NCBI GenBank assembly: GCA_900766195.1
Contig: CAAFUN010000030.1
Coordinates: forward strand, 36,524-100,523
Length of the DNA: 64,000 bases
DNA from: an uncultured Bacteroides sp.
Lineage (GTDB): Bacteria > Bacteroidota > Bacteroidia > Bacteroidales > Bacteroidaceae
Direction: 5' to 3'
Of the stretch, positions 8,320-16,859 are shown piece after piece. Numbering within the stretch: position 1 is the first letter of the stretch; every line of letters starts with the position of its first letter. The translations under genes were made by a program, and so were the position numbers. Under the pieces are notes generated by a model. It was not told the DNA's origin. It saw only the letters and a program-made list of their open reading frames with translations, and did no database searches.

Positions 8320-8832
8320 ATGAATGATATGATAGAAATTAGTGATAAAATCTTGCGTGAAGCGGCAAGTGAAGGAATGGATGCTTTTATCAAGGCATTT
8401 ACCGATAAATACAAGAAGGTGACAGGCGGCGAACTCACTGCCGAAACCATGCCTTTGCTCACTGGAGAACAGCATTCTTTGCTTGCTTATCAGTTGCTTC
8501 GCGATGAAGTGATGGAAGGTGGCTTTTGCCAGTTGATACAAAACGGTTATGGAGGATATATCTTTGACAATCCTTTTGCAAAAGTGATGCGACTGTGGGG
8601 AGTAGATGAACTTAGCAAACTGGTGTATAAAGCAAGAGAAATTTATGAAGCCAACAAAGAAGACCTGGAACGTGAGCGTACCGATGAGGAATTTATGGCA
8701 ATGTATGAGCAGTATGAGGTCTTTGATGAATTGGAAGAAGAGTTTCTCGAAAAAGAAGAAGAAATGACTGCTCAGGTAGCTGGGTATGTGGATGAACATC
8801 TTGAGCTATTTGCAAAGGTAATAGGTGACTAA
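8320..8832 (+). CDS. DMP19 (DUF4375) family protein
   Basis: A 170-residue acidic cytosolic protein. The family core is visible as GGFCQLIQNGYGGYIFDNPFAKVMRLWG (about residues 67-94), the conserved segment of DUF4375 proteins named after the Neisseria DNA-mimic protein DMP19. The C-terminal third is a highly charged Glu-rich helix (DELEEEFLEKEEEM). DMP19 itself binds a transcription factor by mimicking DNA. Whether this member does so is unknown, since DUF4375 proteins are widespread and mostly uncharacterised. It stands alone with its own promoter; an alternative start is 8329. Confidence 0.75.
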   Translation: MNDMIEISDKILREAASEGMDAFIKAFTDKYKKVTGGELTAETMPLLTGEQHSLLAYQLLRDEVMEGGFCQLIQNGYGGYIFDNPFAKVMRLWGVDELSKLVYKAREIYEANKEDLERERTDEEFMAMYEQYEVFDELEEEFLEKEEEMTAQVAGYVDEHLELFAKVIGD

Positions 8833-8926
8833 TTTCTGTTAGATGCTCCATTTGCATCTTTTCTGTGTTTTCAATGTCTTTTTACTCTGATCTTATAAGG
8901 AATTCATACCAATCAGATTCATTCCG

Positions 8927-9003
8927 TATTCGTACTTTATTCGGTCTATATAATGCACGTTGCTTCGAATGAAGTACGAATAGGATACGAATGAAATACG
9001 ACT
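8927..9003. repeat. 11-bp-period TACGAAT array with inverted partner, copy 1
   Basis: The left arm TATTCGTACTTTATTCG (8927-8943) is the inverted complement, with one mismatch, of CGAATGAAGTACGAATA (8966-8982). On the right side, TTCGAAT, TACGAAT, TACGAAT and TACGACT start at 8964, 8975, 8986 and 8997, exactly 11 bp apart. A second copy with the same architecture is at 51600-51685. Confidence 0.8.
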
Positions 9004-9297
9004 ATAATAGGACTAAAGTATAAGTTGCTGCTTTTTGGTTGATTATTAATGAGTTAAGGTATTCTTGAAAGCAGTTAGTATGATAAGTTAGAGAAAACGT
9101 ATTTTTCTTCTGTCAATATTAATCACCGGATGTAGTGAAACCCCTATGGTTTGCATGAGCAACCTGGATGGAATTTTCCTTAAGAGTGAATTAGTGTTAA
9201 TAGTTATATACAGATGCAGTATTTCATTTAATCTCTCGTTTTTTAATTAAAAACAATAAAAAAGATATTGAGTGGTGTGAAACTCGATACTTTTATT

Positions 9298-9305
9298 TAA
9301 TTTTG
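9298..9305 (+). promoter_or_regulatory. -7 box of the NigD-like gene
   Basis: TAATTTTG fits the -7 consensus 23 bp before the ATG at 9328. No TTG lies at the usual 19-21 bp upstream, so the promoter is only half supported. Confidence 0.4.
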
Positions 9306-9327
9306 CACATATAACATCTAATTGAAA

Positions 9328-10083
9328 ATGAAAACGAAAAAATTTAATTTTCTTGCTATTGCATTTGCTTTATTAATGGGAGTTTCTTTTACTTCATGTC
9401 TTGATTCCAATAATGATAATAATAATAATTATGATTGGGCAGGCTATGTGACAGTAAAGCAATCTATGGGAAGTCCATATATGCTTGGTGATGACGGTAT
9501 TCTCTATTATCCTACTAATCCGGATGTTTTAAAAATAACATCTGCTAGTGGTTCTGGTAGTTATGTGGAACGTGCAATGGTTTTATTGAAATATGTTGAT
9601 AATACTGGAACTAAAGCCGGTGGTGGTAGAAGTGTAACAATAGTTCGTGGAAGTAGTGTCCCCACTAAAGATCTTTGTGATCAACCGGATACGATTAAAA
9701 CAACAATTCCTTTGCAAAATTTAAATTATGCACAAGGAGTAAAAGATTATATTACTGTCGATTTTTACTTTAACTATTTCCCTGGTACTAATTTCTCATT
9801 TGATCTCTATCCAGAGAAAGTTCAAGATGATCTTTTGACCTTGCGATTGAAGCAAACTTATGGTAAGGAAAATTATGGCAATACACAAGAATATGTGGTT
9901 AGTTACAGAATTCCATATTTTCAGAAATTACAGAGTCAGTTAGAAAGTATGAAATTAGGTACTTTAACACCGGTTAAAGATTCAATATATGTGACTATTT
10001 TAGGAACAGGAGCCAACAACTCAGATTTGAAAATTAGTGGCCCCTATAGTAAAGAGAAGTTCCGCATACATATTAATAATTAA
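9328..10083 (+). CDS. NigD-like lipoprotein
   Basis: A 251-residue lipoprotein starting at ATG 9328; an upstream in-frame TTG at 9322 is less likely. The type II signal peptide has its lipobox Cys at residue 24, followed by an Asp/Asn-rich linker (LDSNNDNNNN). The remainder is beta-rich and matches the NigD-like family first described in the nig locus next to a Bacteroides bacteriocin gene. Members are common cell-envelope proteins of unknown function, so a bacteriocin role should not be assumed. The YIP1 gene starts 11 bp downstream, suggesting co-transcription. Confidence 0.8.
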   Translation: MKTKKFNFLAIAFALLMGVSFTSCLDSNNDNNNNYDWAGYVTVKQSMGSPYMLGDDGILYYPTNPDVLKITSASGSGSYVERAMVLLKYVDNTGTKAGGGRSVTIVRGSSVPTKDLCDQPDTIKTTIPLQNLNYAQGVKDYITVDFYFNYFPGTNFSFDLYPEKVQDDLLTLRLKQTYGKENYGNTQEYVVSYRIPYFQKLQSQLESMKLGTLTPVKDSIYVTILGTGANNSDLKISGPYSKEKFRIHINN

Positions 10084-10094
10084 GTGATTTTTCA

Positions 10095-10670
10095 TTGAAC
10101 TATAAAGACTTATTTCATATAACAACATTACTGATTTCCTCCCCGGCGCGTGCTTGGGAGGAAATTCGTTTGCATGAGGATAGTCAAAGTGTATTTGCTC
10201 GCTTTGTCTATCCTATGATTGGTTTTTGCGGGTTATCGGTATTTATCGGTGCACTGTTGTCGATGGGGTGGGACGGAACAATAAGTTTCCAACTGGCTAT
10301 GACGCAATGCTGTGTTGTGGCTGTTTCACTTTTTGGTGGCTATTTCTTGGCGGCTTATCTCATTAATACGATGCGTGTGCGCATGTTTAAGATGGATAGT
10401 GATATCCCTTTGACACAGCAGTTTGCAGGATATGCTTCAGTGGTGCTTTTTCTGTTGCAGATAATAATGGGTCTATTGCCCGATTTTCGCATTATTGGTA
10501 TGTTATTGCAGTTTTATACTGTGTTTGTGGTGTGGGAAGGCTCATCGATATTGATGAAAATGGAAGAAAAAGATCGTCTTCGTTTTACAATTCTTTCTTC
10601 CGTATTGTTATTAGTATGTCCGTTTATCATTCAGCTGGTATTTAATAGATTGATATTGCTGTTCAATTAA
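10095..10670 (+). CDS. YIP1 family integral membrane protein
   Basis: The protein has 191 residues and begins at a TTG codon; no upstream ATG is in frame, and the N-terminal segment LLISSPARAWEEI typical of Bacteroides YIP1 proteins would be lost with an internal start. About five hydrophobic segments follow (for example YPMIGFCGLSVFIGALLSM and ASVVLFLLQIIMGLL), as expected for a Yip1-domain inner-membrane protein. Bacterial members have no established function. It lies 11 bp after the NigD-like gene and 68 bp before smpB. Confidence 0.8.
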   Translation: MNYKDLFHITTLLISSPARAWEEIRLHEDSQSVFARFVYPMIGFCGLSVFIGALLSMGWDGTISFQLAMTQCCVVAVSLFGGYFLAAYLINTMRVRMFKMDSDIPLTQQFAGYASVVLFLLQIIMGLLPDFRIIGMLLQFYTVFVVWEGSSILMKMEEKDRLRFTILSSVLLLVCPFIIQLVFNRLILLFN

Positions 10671-10738
10671 GTTGAGAGTTACCGACGGATTGGGTTAAAG
10701 AGAAATTAAGAGTGTTGATATTTGATTGATGAGATGTG

Positions 10739-11191
10739 ATGAAACAAGCTCCTGTTAATATAAAGAATAAACGTGCCACGTTTGACTATGAACTGGTTGA
10801 TACTTATACTGCCGGAATAGTGCTTACAGGTACAGAAATTAAGTCTATACGTCTGGGAAAAGCCAGTCTGGTAGATACATTTTGCTACTTTGCCAATGGA
10901 GAGCTATGGGTAAAGAATATGCATATAGCCGAATATTTTTATGGTTCGTACAATAATCACTCGGCACGTAGAGAGCGGAAATTGCTCTTGAATAAAAAGG
11001 AATTAGATAAATTGACCCGTGGCATCAAAGACCCCGGCTTTACAATTATACCTGTCAGGATGTTTATTAATGAGAAAGGGTTGGCCAAATTGGTTGTAGC
11101 TCTTGCTCGTGGTAAAAAACAGTATGACAAACGCGAATCTCTGAAAGAGAAGGATGACAAACGTGATATGGCGCGAATGTTTAAACGCTGA
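10739..11191 (+). CDS. smpB: SsrA-binding protein SmpB
   Basis: SmpB binds tmRNA and delivers it to stalled ribosomes in trans-translation. The 150-residue protein has the usual beta-barrel core ([29 protein letters not shown], then the [13 protein letters not shown] segment) and the basic C-terminal tail that becomes helical in the decoding centre ([25 protein letters not shown]). The ATG at 10739 is preferred over the GTG immediately before it. The tmRNA gene is not visible in this window. Confidence 0.97.
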   Translation: MKQAPVNIKNKRATFDYELVDTYTAGIVLTGTEIKSIRLGKASLVDTFCYFANGELWVKNMHIAEYFYGSYNNHSARRERKLLLNKKELDKLTRGIKDPGFTIIPVRMFINEKGLAKLVVALARGKKQYDKRESLKEKDDKRDMARMFKR

Positions 11192-11388
11192 TGCTATATT
11201 GGCAGAATAACAGCTTTGTGCGAAGTCCGTATACTCCCCTTTTAACCGCAGGGGCAGATCAAACAAAAGAAAAAACTCTGTGAAACTTTGTGGTGGGGAC
11301 GTTGCTTTCAGAACAAATTTTGTTTCTTTATGTTTCTTCTTGAAGATAGGTATATGATAGGTTTTTAATCTTGGCAGATAGATTATTG

Positions 11389-14151
11389 ATGAAAAAGAGC
11401 ATTCATGAACTGGTGCGCGAGCGCATCCTCATTTTAGACGGTGCAATGGGCACCATGATACAACGGTACAACTTAACGGAGGAAGATTTCAGAGGAGAAC
11501 GTTTTGCTGATATCAGCGGTTTGTTGAAAGGCAACAATGACCTGCTGTGCATCACTCGCCCCGACGTGATTAGAGAAATCCACACCAAGTATCTTGCTGC
11601 AGGCGCAGATATTATTGAAACGGATACGTTTAATGCCACTTCTGTGAGCATGGCAGATTATCACGTGCAAGATTATATTCGCGAGATAAACCTTGCTGCT
11701 GCTAAGTTGGCGCGTAGTGTAGCCGATGAATTTACTGCACTTACCCCCGATAAACCGCGCTTTGTGGCCGGTTCAGTAGGACCAACCAATAAAACTTGCT
11801 CCATGAGTCCGGATGTTAATAACCCGGCTTTCCGTGCATTGACATTCGATCAGCTTGCCGCATCTTATCGTGAACAGATGGAGGCTTTGCTGGAAGGAGG
11901 AGTGGATGTGTTACTCATTGAAACGATTTTTGATACCCTGAATGCCAAAGCTGCCATATTTGCTGCCGAGGAGGCTATGGAGGCAACGGGCAGACGTGTG
12001 CCAATTATGATTTCGGTCACGGTGTCCGATACGGGTGGCCGTACTCTTTCAGGGCAGGTGCTTGATGCTTTTCTGGCTTCCATACAACATGCCGATATCT
12101 TTTCTATAGGATTAAACTGCTCTTTTGGAGCAAAACAATTAAAACCTTTTCTTGAACAACTTGCAGCACGGGCACCCTATTATATTAGTGCATATCCCAA
12201 TGCCGGACTGCCCAACAGTCTGGGACAATATGATCAGAGTCCTGAAGATATGGCTCATGAAGTCAGTGAATATATTGAAGAGGGCTTGGTAAATGTCATT
12301 GGAGGTTGCTGCGGTACCACCGAGGCTTACATTGCTAAATATCCCGATTTGGTTGCAGGAGCTAAGCCTCATGTTCCGGTTGCTAAGCCGGATTGTTTGT
12401 GGTTATCCGGTCTTGAACTGCTAGAAGTAACTCCTGAGAAAAACTTCATTAATATAGGTGAGCGTTGCAATGTGGCAGGTTCACGCAAGTTTCTCCGGTT
12501 AATAAAGGAGCAGAAGTACGATGAAGCGCTTAGTATTGCACGTCAGCAAGTGGAAGACGGTGCACAGGTGATTGATGTGAACATGGATGAGGGGTTGCTG
12601 GATGCGGAAGCAGAGATGACAACTTTCCTCAACTTGATAGCTTCGGAACCTGAGATAGCGCGTATTCCTGTAATGATTGACTCTTCCAAATGGGAAGTGA
12701 TTGTTGCCGGATTAAAGTGTCTTCAAGGGAAATCCATTGTTAACTCCATCTCTTTGAAAGAAGGGGAGGAAAAGTTCCTTGAACATGCACGCATTATACA
12801 ACGCTATGGTGCGGCAGCTGTAGTGATGGCCTTTGATGAGAAGGGTCAGGCAGATACCTGTGAGCGCAAGATAGAAGTCTGCTCTCGGGCATACAAGCTG
12901 TTGGTTGAAAAGCTTAATTTTAATCCGCATGACATTATCTTCGACCCTAATGTGCTAGCCGTGGCTACGGGTATGGAGGAGCATAATAATTACGCCGTAG
13001 ATTTTATTCAAGCCACAAGCTGGATACGCAAAAATCTATATGGTGCGCATGTAAGCGGTGGGGTAAGCAATTTGTCGTTCTCTTTCCGTGGCAACAATTA
13101 TATTCGTGAGGCCATACATGCCGTGTTTTTATATTATGCCATCCGTGAAGGAATGGATATGGGTATTGTGAATCCGGCTACTTCCGTACTTTATACAGAT
13201 ATCCCGACCGATATATTAGAGCAGATAGAAGATGTGGTGCTTAACCGTCGTCCCGATGCTGCTGAACGTCTTATTGAATTGGCAGAACGCCTGAAAATAG
13301 AAGAGCAACAAAAGGGTGGAGGAGTTGTTGAAACCCATTCATCTGCTTTGGCTTGGCGTGAAGGTACTTCAGTAGAAGAACGCCTGAAATATGCACTGAC
13401 CAAGGGAATTGGTGATTTTCTGGAAGAAGATTTGGCTGAGGCTCTGAAGCTTTATCCCAAGGCGGTGGATGTAATAGAGGGCCCATTGATGGCCGGTATG
13501 AATCATGTGGGCAATCTTTTTGGTGATGGAAAGATGTTTCTGCCTCAGGTAGTGAAGACTGCGCGTACCATGAAAAAGGCGGTGGCTATTTTGCAGCCGG
13601 TCATTGAATCGGAGAAAAACGAGGGAAGTTCTTCTGCCGGTAGGGTATTACTTGCCACGGTAAAGGGTGATGTGCATGACATTGGCAAGAATATTGTTTC
13701 TGTTGTGATGGGATGCAATGGATATGAGATTATAGATCTCGGAGTGATGGTTCCGGCTGAAGTTATTGTACAACGGGCTATTGAAGAGAAAGTGGACATG
13801 GTGGGGTTGAGCGGACTGATTACTCCTTCATTGGAAGAGATGGTACATGTAGCCACTGAGTTGGAGAAATCGGGATTGGATATTCCTCTCTTGATAGGAG
13901 GTGCCACCACTTCACGTTTGCACACTGCACTGAAAATAGCGCCAGTGTATCATGCTCCGGTAGTTCATCTGAAAGATGCTTCGCAAAATGCCACGGTAGC
14001 TGCAAAGCTTATGAATCCAAAAACTAAAGAAGAGTTGGAGGAAGAATTGGAAACTGAATATCAGCAGTTGCGAGAGAAGAATGCTACCAAGAAAAGCAAT
14101 ACCATCCCATTGGAAGAGGTACGGAAGAATAGACTGAATCTGTTTGATTAA
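11389..14151 (+). CDS. metH: Cobalamin-dependent methionine synthase MetH, without the reactivation domain
   Basis: MetH transfers a methyl group from methyltetrahydrofolate to homocysteine through B12. From ATG 11389 it is 920 residues. The homocysteine domain (about 1-325) has zinc ligands Cys244 (GLNCS) and Cys307/Cys308 (GGCCGTT). A pterin-binding domain (about 340-620, FINIGERCNVAGSRKF) and the B12 cap and binding domains follow, with DVHDIG at 761-766 whose His763 is the cobalt ligand. The sequence then ends in a linker-like tail, so the AdoMet-binding reactivation domain of the roughly 1230-residue E. coli enzyme is missing. No frameshift was seen. No cobalamin riboswitch was recognised upstream. 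Confidence 0.95.
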   Translation: MKKSIHELVRERILILDGAMGTMIQRYNLTEEDFRGERFADISGLLKGNNDLLCITRPDVIREIHTKYLAAGADIIETDTFNATSVSMADYHVQDYIREINLAAAKLARSVADEFTALTPDKPRFVAGSVGPTNKTCSMSPDVNNPAFRALTFDQLAASYREQMEALLEGGVDVLLIETIFDTLNAKAAIFAAEEAMEATGRRVPIMISVTVSDTGGRTLSGQVLDAFLASIQHADIFSIGLNCSFGAKQLKPFLEQLAARAPYYISAYPNAGLPNSLGQYDQSPEDMAHEVSEYIEEGLVNVIGGCCGTTEAYIAKYPDLVAGAKPHVPVAKPDCLWLSGLELLEVTPEKNFINIGERCNVAGSRKFLRLIKEQKYDEALSIARQQVEDGAQVIDVNMDEGLLDAEAEMTTFLNLIASEPEIARIPVMIDSSKWEVIVAGLKCLQGKSIVNSISLKEGEEKFLEHARIIQRYGAAAVVMAFDEKGQADTCERKIEVCSRAYKLLVEKLNFNPHDIIFDPNVLAVATGMEEHNNYAVDFIQATSWIRKNLYGAHVSGGVSNLSFSFRGNNYIREAIHAVFLYYAIREGMDMGIVNPATSVLYTDIPTDILEQIEDVVLNRRPDAAERLIELAERLKIEEQQKGGGVVETHSSALAWREGTSVEERLKYALTKGIGDFLEEDLAEALKLYPKAVDVIEGPLMAGMNHVGNLFGDGKMFLPQVVKTARTMKKAVAILQPVIESEKNEGSSSAGRVLLATVKGDVHDIGKNIVSVVMGCNGYEIIDLGVMVPAEVIVQRAIEEKVDMVGLSGLITPSLEEMVHVATELEKSGLDIPLLIGGATTSRLHTALKIAPVYHAPVVHLKDASQNATVAAKLMNPKTKEELEEELETEYQQLREKNATKKSNTIPLEEVRKNRLNLFD

Positions 14152-14187
14152 CGGCTACGGACGCAATATTACTAATTCTTTTGATTC

Positions 14188-14224
14188 AACCTCTGTTAGT
14201 ATGCGTGAGGCAATAACAGAGGTT
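14188..14224. terminator. Hairpin between converging metH and mltF-like genes
   Basis: AACCTCTGTTA (14188-14198) pairs perfectly with TAACAGAGGTT (14214-14224) around a 15-nt loop. No strong T-tract follows on either strand, but its position between convergent genes fits a bidirectional terminator. Confidence 0.55.
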
Positions 14225-14259
14225 ATCTCTGATTCATAGCTAGATAGGATAGCTATTCT

Positions 14260-15657
14260 TTATTTTGGAATCTTCTTTTTATAGATTTCATACCGACCTA
14301 TTATATCGCGTACGAACTTGCAGGTTTCTGAGCCACGAAAATATCCGTTTTTACAAACCGGATCGGTGAAATACTCTTCATTGCTTTTCAGGATAACAAA
14401 ATGTTCCACATTGTTTTTCCATACATATTTATTTCGCCCGTATTTCTCAGCAAGAGCCATACCGTCTTGTATATGTCCCACGCCTGAATTGTATGCAGCT
14501 AAGACAAAACGTAACCGTTCTTCATGTGGCACTTTGGCGAAATAACGATTCACAGCAGCTATATATTTCACGGCTGCCTTTATACTTTCTTCCGCAGATC
14601 GTTCCCTTCCTTTAGGTACTCCCATGGCACGTGCCGTAGCAGGCATTAGTTGCATCAGTCCTTTGGCTCCAGCCCAAGACACGGCTGTAGTGTCAAAGTT
14701 AGACTCCGCATAGGCCAAAGAAGCCAATAAACGCCAATCCCAGTTGATTTGACCGGAATATTTTTTGAATAACTTGTCGTAATGAGATATCTTTCCTTCG
14801 CGTAAAGACAAGAATGGAGTATGTGGAATAATGGTTTTACTAACTTCGAAATATCGTTTTCTGGAAGCCTTATAAGCATCGGAAAGCATGTATTGTTTAT
14901 ACCACTTGTCTGCAACAGCCGCCAGCTTGGGGCAATCTTTCCGTACTGCCCACGAGCCGCGCTGATCAAAGCTGATGGACAAGGAAATATTTAAGTTGGA
15001 ATAGTAGGTGGTGTTAACTTGGGCAATGTCATTATCAGCTACAGTATAAGGTATGTCTCCTTGGGAAACTTGAGTAATGAGATCTTCACCGGTAATGCTG
15101 TCTGTCTCCACCTCATGAATGTGAATTCCTCCACCAAGTTCATTGTCTAAATTAACCAAACGACTGTAGAATTTTCCCGGCTTTACATAAATGTCTTTTC
15201 CTATAAGTTCCGTGACATTTTTCAGTGGCTTTGTCTTTTTTCCGGTTCGTTGTACAATAACCTGGTGAGTGATTACTTCATCTCCGCAATAAAGTACACT
15301 GTCTTTCCACTCTTTGGTGATGGGCAGATTAAATGCGATAAGATCACCTTCTCCATTTTTAAGCATATGTATAAGCTCATGTACATTGCGGGCTGTTTTC
15401 ACACGAAGCTTTACGCCTAGACTCTTAGCGAACTCTTTGCTCATTTCGTATTGAAATCCCATCTCTTCACCACGGTAGAGAAAGTATGATAAGGAGCTGT
15501 ACATGGTGAGTACAACCAATTCGCCGCTATCTTTTATTTGCTGTAAGTCGTCGACAGGTTTACTCTTGACATGGCTTTTATTCTGACATCCGATTATTGC
15601 ACACCAACAGCATGCTGCTATAAGGAGTAATCCTATGAAGTTGCTACGACTTTTCAT
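14260..15657 (-). CDS. MltF-like lytic transglycosylase lipoprotein
   Basis: The 465-residue protein has a lipobox Cys at residue 24. An N-terminal periplasmic solute-binding-like domain (about 40-270, GELVVLTMYSSLSYFLYRGEEMGFQYEM) precedes a C-terminal SLT lysozyme-like domain (about 295-460). The catalytic Glu is E318 in LAYAESNFD, followed by GAKGLMQLMPATARAMG and a later AAYNSGVGHI, all diagnostic of family 1 transglycosylases. The architecture is that of MltF, which cleaves peptidoglycan glycan strands to form 1,6-anhydromuropeptides. It lies 39 bp after udk on the same strand. Confidence 0.92.
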   Translation of the reverse strand: MKSRSNFIGLLLIAACCWCAIIGCQNKSHVKSKPVDDLQQIKDSGELVVLTMYSSLSYFLYRGEEMGFQYEMSKEFAKSLGVKLRVKTARNVHELIHMLKNGEGDLIAFNLPITKEWKDSVLYCGDEVITHQVIVQRTGKKTKPLKNVTELIGKDIYVKPGKFYSRLVNLDNELGGGIHIHEVETDSITGEDLITQVSQGDIPYTVADNDIAQVNTTYYSNLNISLSISFDQRGSWAVRKDCPKLAAVADKWYKQYMLSDAYKASRKRYFEVSKTIIPHTPFLSLREGKISHYDKLFKKYSGQINWDWRLLASLAYAESNFDTTAVSWAGAKGLMQLMPATARAMGVPKGRERSAEESIKAAVKYIAAVNRYFAKVPHEERLRFVLAAYNSGVGHIQDGMALAEKYGRNKYVWKNNVEHFVILKSNEEYFTDPVCKNGYFRGSETCKFVRDIIGRYEIYKKKIPK

Positions 15658-15696
15658 TGACGGTTACTGTTTAGTGTGATCAGAGTCTTCTTTGTT

Positions 15697-16302
15697 TTAT
15701 AAATGTCTTTTGATGTACATAGTCAGAATATCGATAGCCACCTTGTTATTTCCACCTTCGGGTACAATAAGATCGGCATATCGTTTGCAGGGTTCTATAA
15801 ATTGCTGGTGCATGGGCTTCAGTACCTGGGTGTAACGCTTCATCACAGCTTCAGGGGTGCGTCCACGTTCCACAACATCACGCTGAATGACGCGAATAAG
15901 TCTTTCATCGGGGTCAGCATCCACAAATATTTTGAGGTCCATCATGTCGCGCAGTTTCTTGTCGCAAAGTGCAAGGATACCTTCAATGATAATTACCTCA
16001 CGGGGCTCAATGTGTATTGTTTCCTCTTGTCGTGTACAGGTCAGGTAAGAATAGGTGGGCTGCTCAATACTTTTACCGGCATGGAGCATAGATACATGTT
16101 TGGACAGAAGCGACCACTCAAATGCATCCGGGTGATCAAAGTTGATGTTCTGTCGTTCTTCTACAGGGATATGACTGCTATCCTTATAATATGAGTCTTG
16201 TGGTAGCAGTACTACTTCGCCTGTAGGAAGGCTTTCAATAATTCTGCGCACAACGGTCGTTTTACCCGAACCGGTTCCGCCTGCTATTCCTATTATTAAC
16301 AT
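15697..16302 (-). CDS. udk: Uridine kinase
   Basis: Udk phosphorylates uridine and cytidine in pyrimidine salvage. The protein is 201 residues with the P-loop GGTGSGKTT at 8-16. It has the nucleoside-binding segment QDSYYKDSSHIPVEERQNINFDHPDAFEW and the acidic motif KIFVDADPDERLIRVIQRDVVERGR. The length and motif order are normal for the family. It appears to head a two-gene unit with the mltF-like gene. TATATTTG on the minus strand at 16368-16375 could be its -7 box, but a spaced TTG is not evident. Confidence 0.95.
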   Translation of the reverse strand: MLIIGIAGGTGSGKTTVVRRIIESLPTGEVVLLPQDSYYKDSSHIPVEERQNINFDHPDAFEWSLLSKHVSMLHAGKSIEQPTYSYLTCTRQEETIHIEPREVIIIEGILALCDKKLRDMMDLKIFVDADPDERLIRVIQRDVVERGRTPEAVMKRYTQVLKPMHQQFIEPCKRYADLIVPEGGNNKVAIDILTMYIKRHL

Positions 16303-16467
16303 CCGTTTAAATGTATATTTGAAACAAAACGAGTATTTTTGCAGCTAATACAGTTGCTTTCGGGATACAAATATACATGATAATTCCTGAAAAGAATAGC
16401 TCTGAATGAAAATAGATAAATATTTGTAGAATAAATATAAAGGTAAAATCTAAAAATAAATAAGGTT

Positions 16468-16767
16468 ATGGTTAAACATATTGTATTGTTCAAACTGAGA
16501 GATGAAGCACCGGCAGAAGAAAAATTGGCTGCCATGGATAATTTTAAAAAGGCTATTGAGGCATTGCCTGAAAAGATAGCTGTTATCCGTAAAATAGAAG
16601 TGGGTCTGAATATGAATCCGGGTGAGACGTGGAGCATTGCTCTTTACAGTGAATTTGACACATTGGATGATGTGAAATTTTATGCTACGCATCCCGATCA
16701 TGTAGCCGCCGGTAAACTGTTGGCTAACGTGAAGGAAAGCCGTGCTTGCGTGGATTACGAACTTTAA
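16468..16767 (+). CDS. Dabb family (stress-responsive alpha/beta barrel) protein
   Basis: A 99-residue protein with the Dabb-domain pattern: N-terminal MVKHIVLFKLRDEA, central EVGLNMNPGETWSIALYSEFDTLDDVKFYATHPDH and C-terminal VDYEL. These small dimeric ferredoxin-fold proteins include plant stress proteins and a few enzymes, but most bacterial members have no assigned role. It lies 92 bp upstream of dsbD on the same strand and may be co-transcribed. Confidence 0.88.
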   Translation: MVKHIVLFKLRDEAPAEEKLAAMDNFKKAIEALPEKIAVIRKIEVGLNMNPGETWSIALYSEFDTLDDVKFYATHPDHVAAGKLLANVKESRACVDYEL

Positions 16768-16859
16768 AGCCTGCATGGCAAAGAGCCGTGCGGATAAGAG
16801 TGTACATTAAAGAGAATAGAAATATCACCTTAGCAGAAAATAACAAACAGAAACAGCAT

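Larger units (their letters stand above)
8833..9327. other. 495-bp intergenic region carrying a periodic repeat
   Basis: No gene was recognised. It contains the TACGAAT repeat element (8927-9003, listed separately) and a -7-like box for the following lipoprotein gene at 9298-9305. The rest is AT-rich with nothing else recognisable. Confidence 0.5.

Noticed and set aside
8927..9003. CRISPR array for the periodic repeats
   Set aside because: The unit is 7 bp with 4-bp spacers, far too short, and no cas genes are in the window; the same holds for the 22-bp array.
9328..10083. Bacteriocin locus suggested by the NigD-like protein
   Set aside because: NigD-like lipoproteins are widespread; the neighbour is a YIP1 protein and no bacteriocin precursor or export genes were found.
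11192..11388. Possible cobalamin or SAM riboswitch before metH
   Set aside because: None of the conserved riboswitch core sequences was seen; only a short CCCC/GGGG pairing is present.
16746..16859. N-terminal extension of the DsbD frame upstream of 16860
   Set aside because: The extension overlaps the end of the Dabb gene, is not hydrophobic, and would bury the clear signal peptide beginning at ATG 16860.
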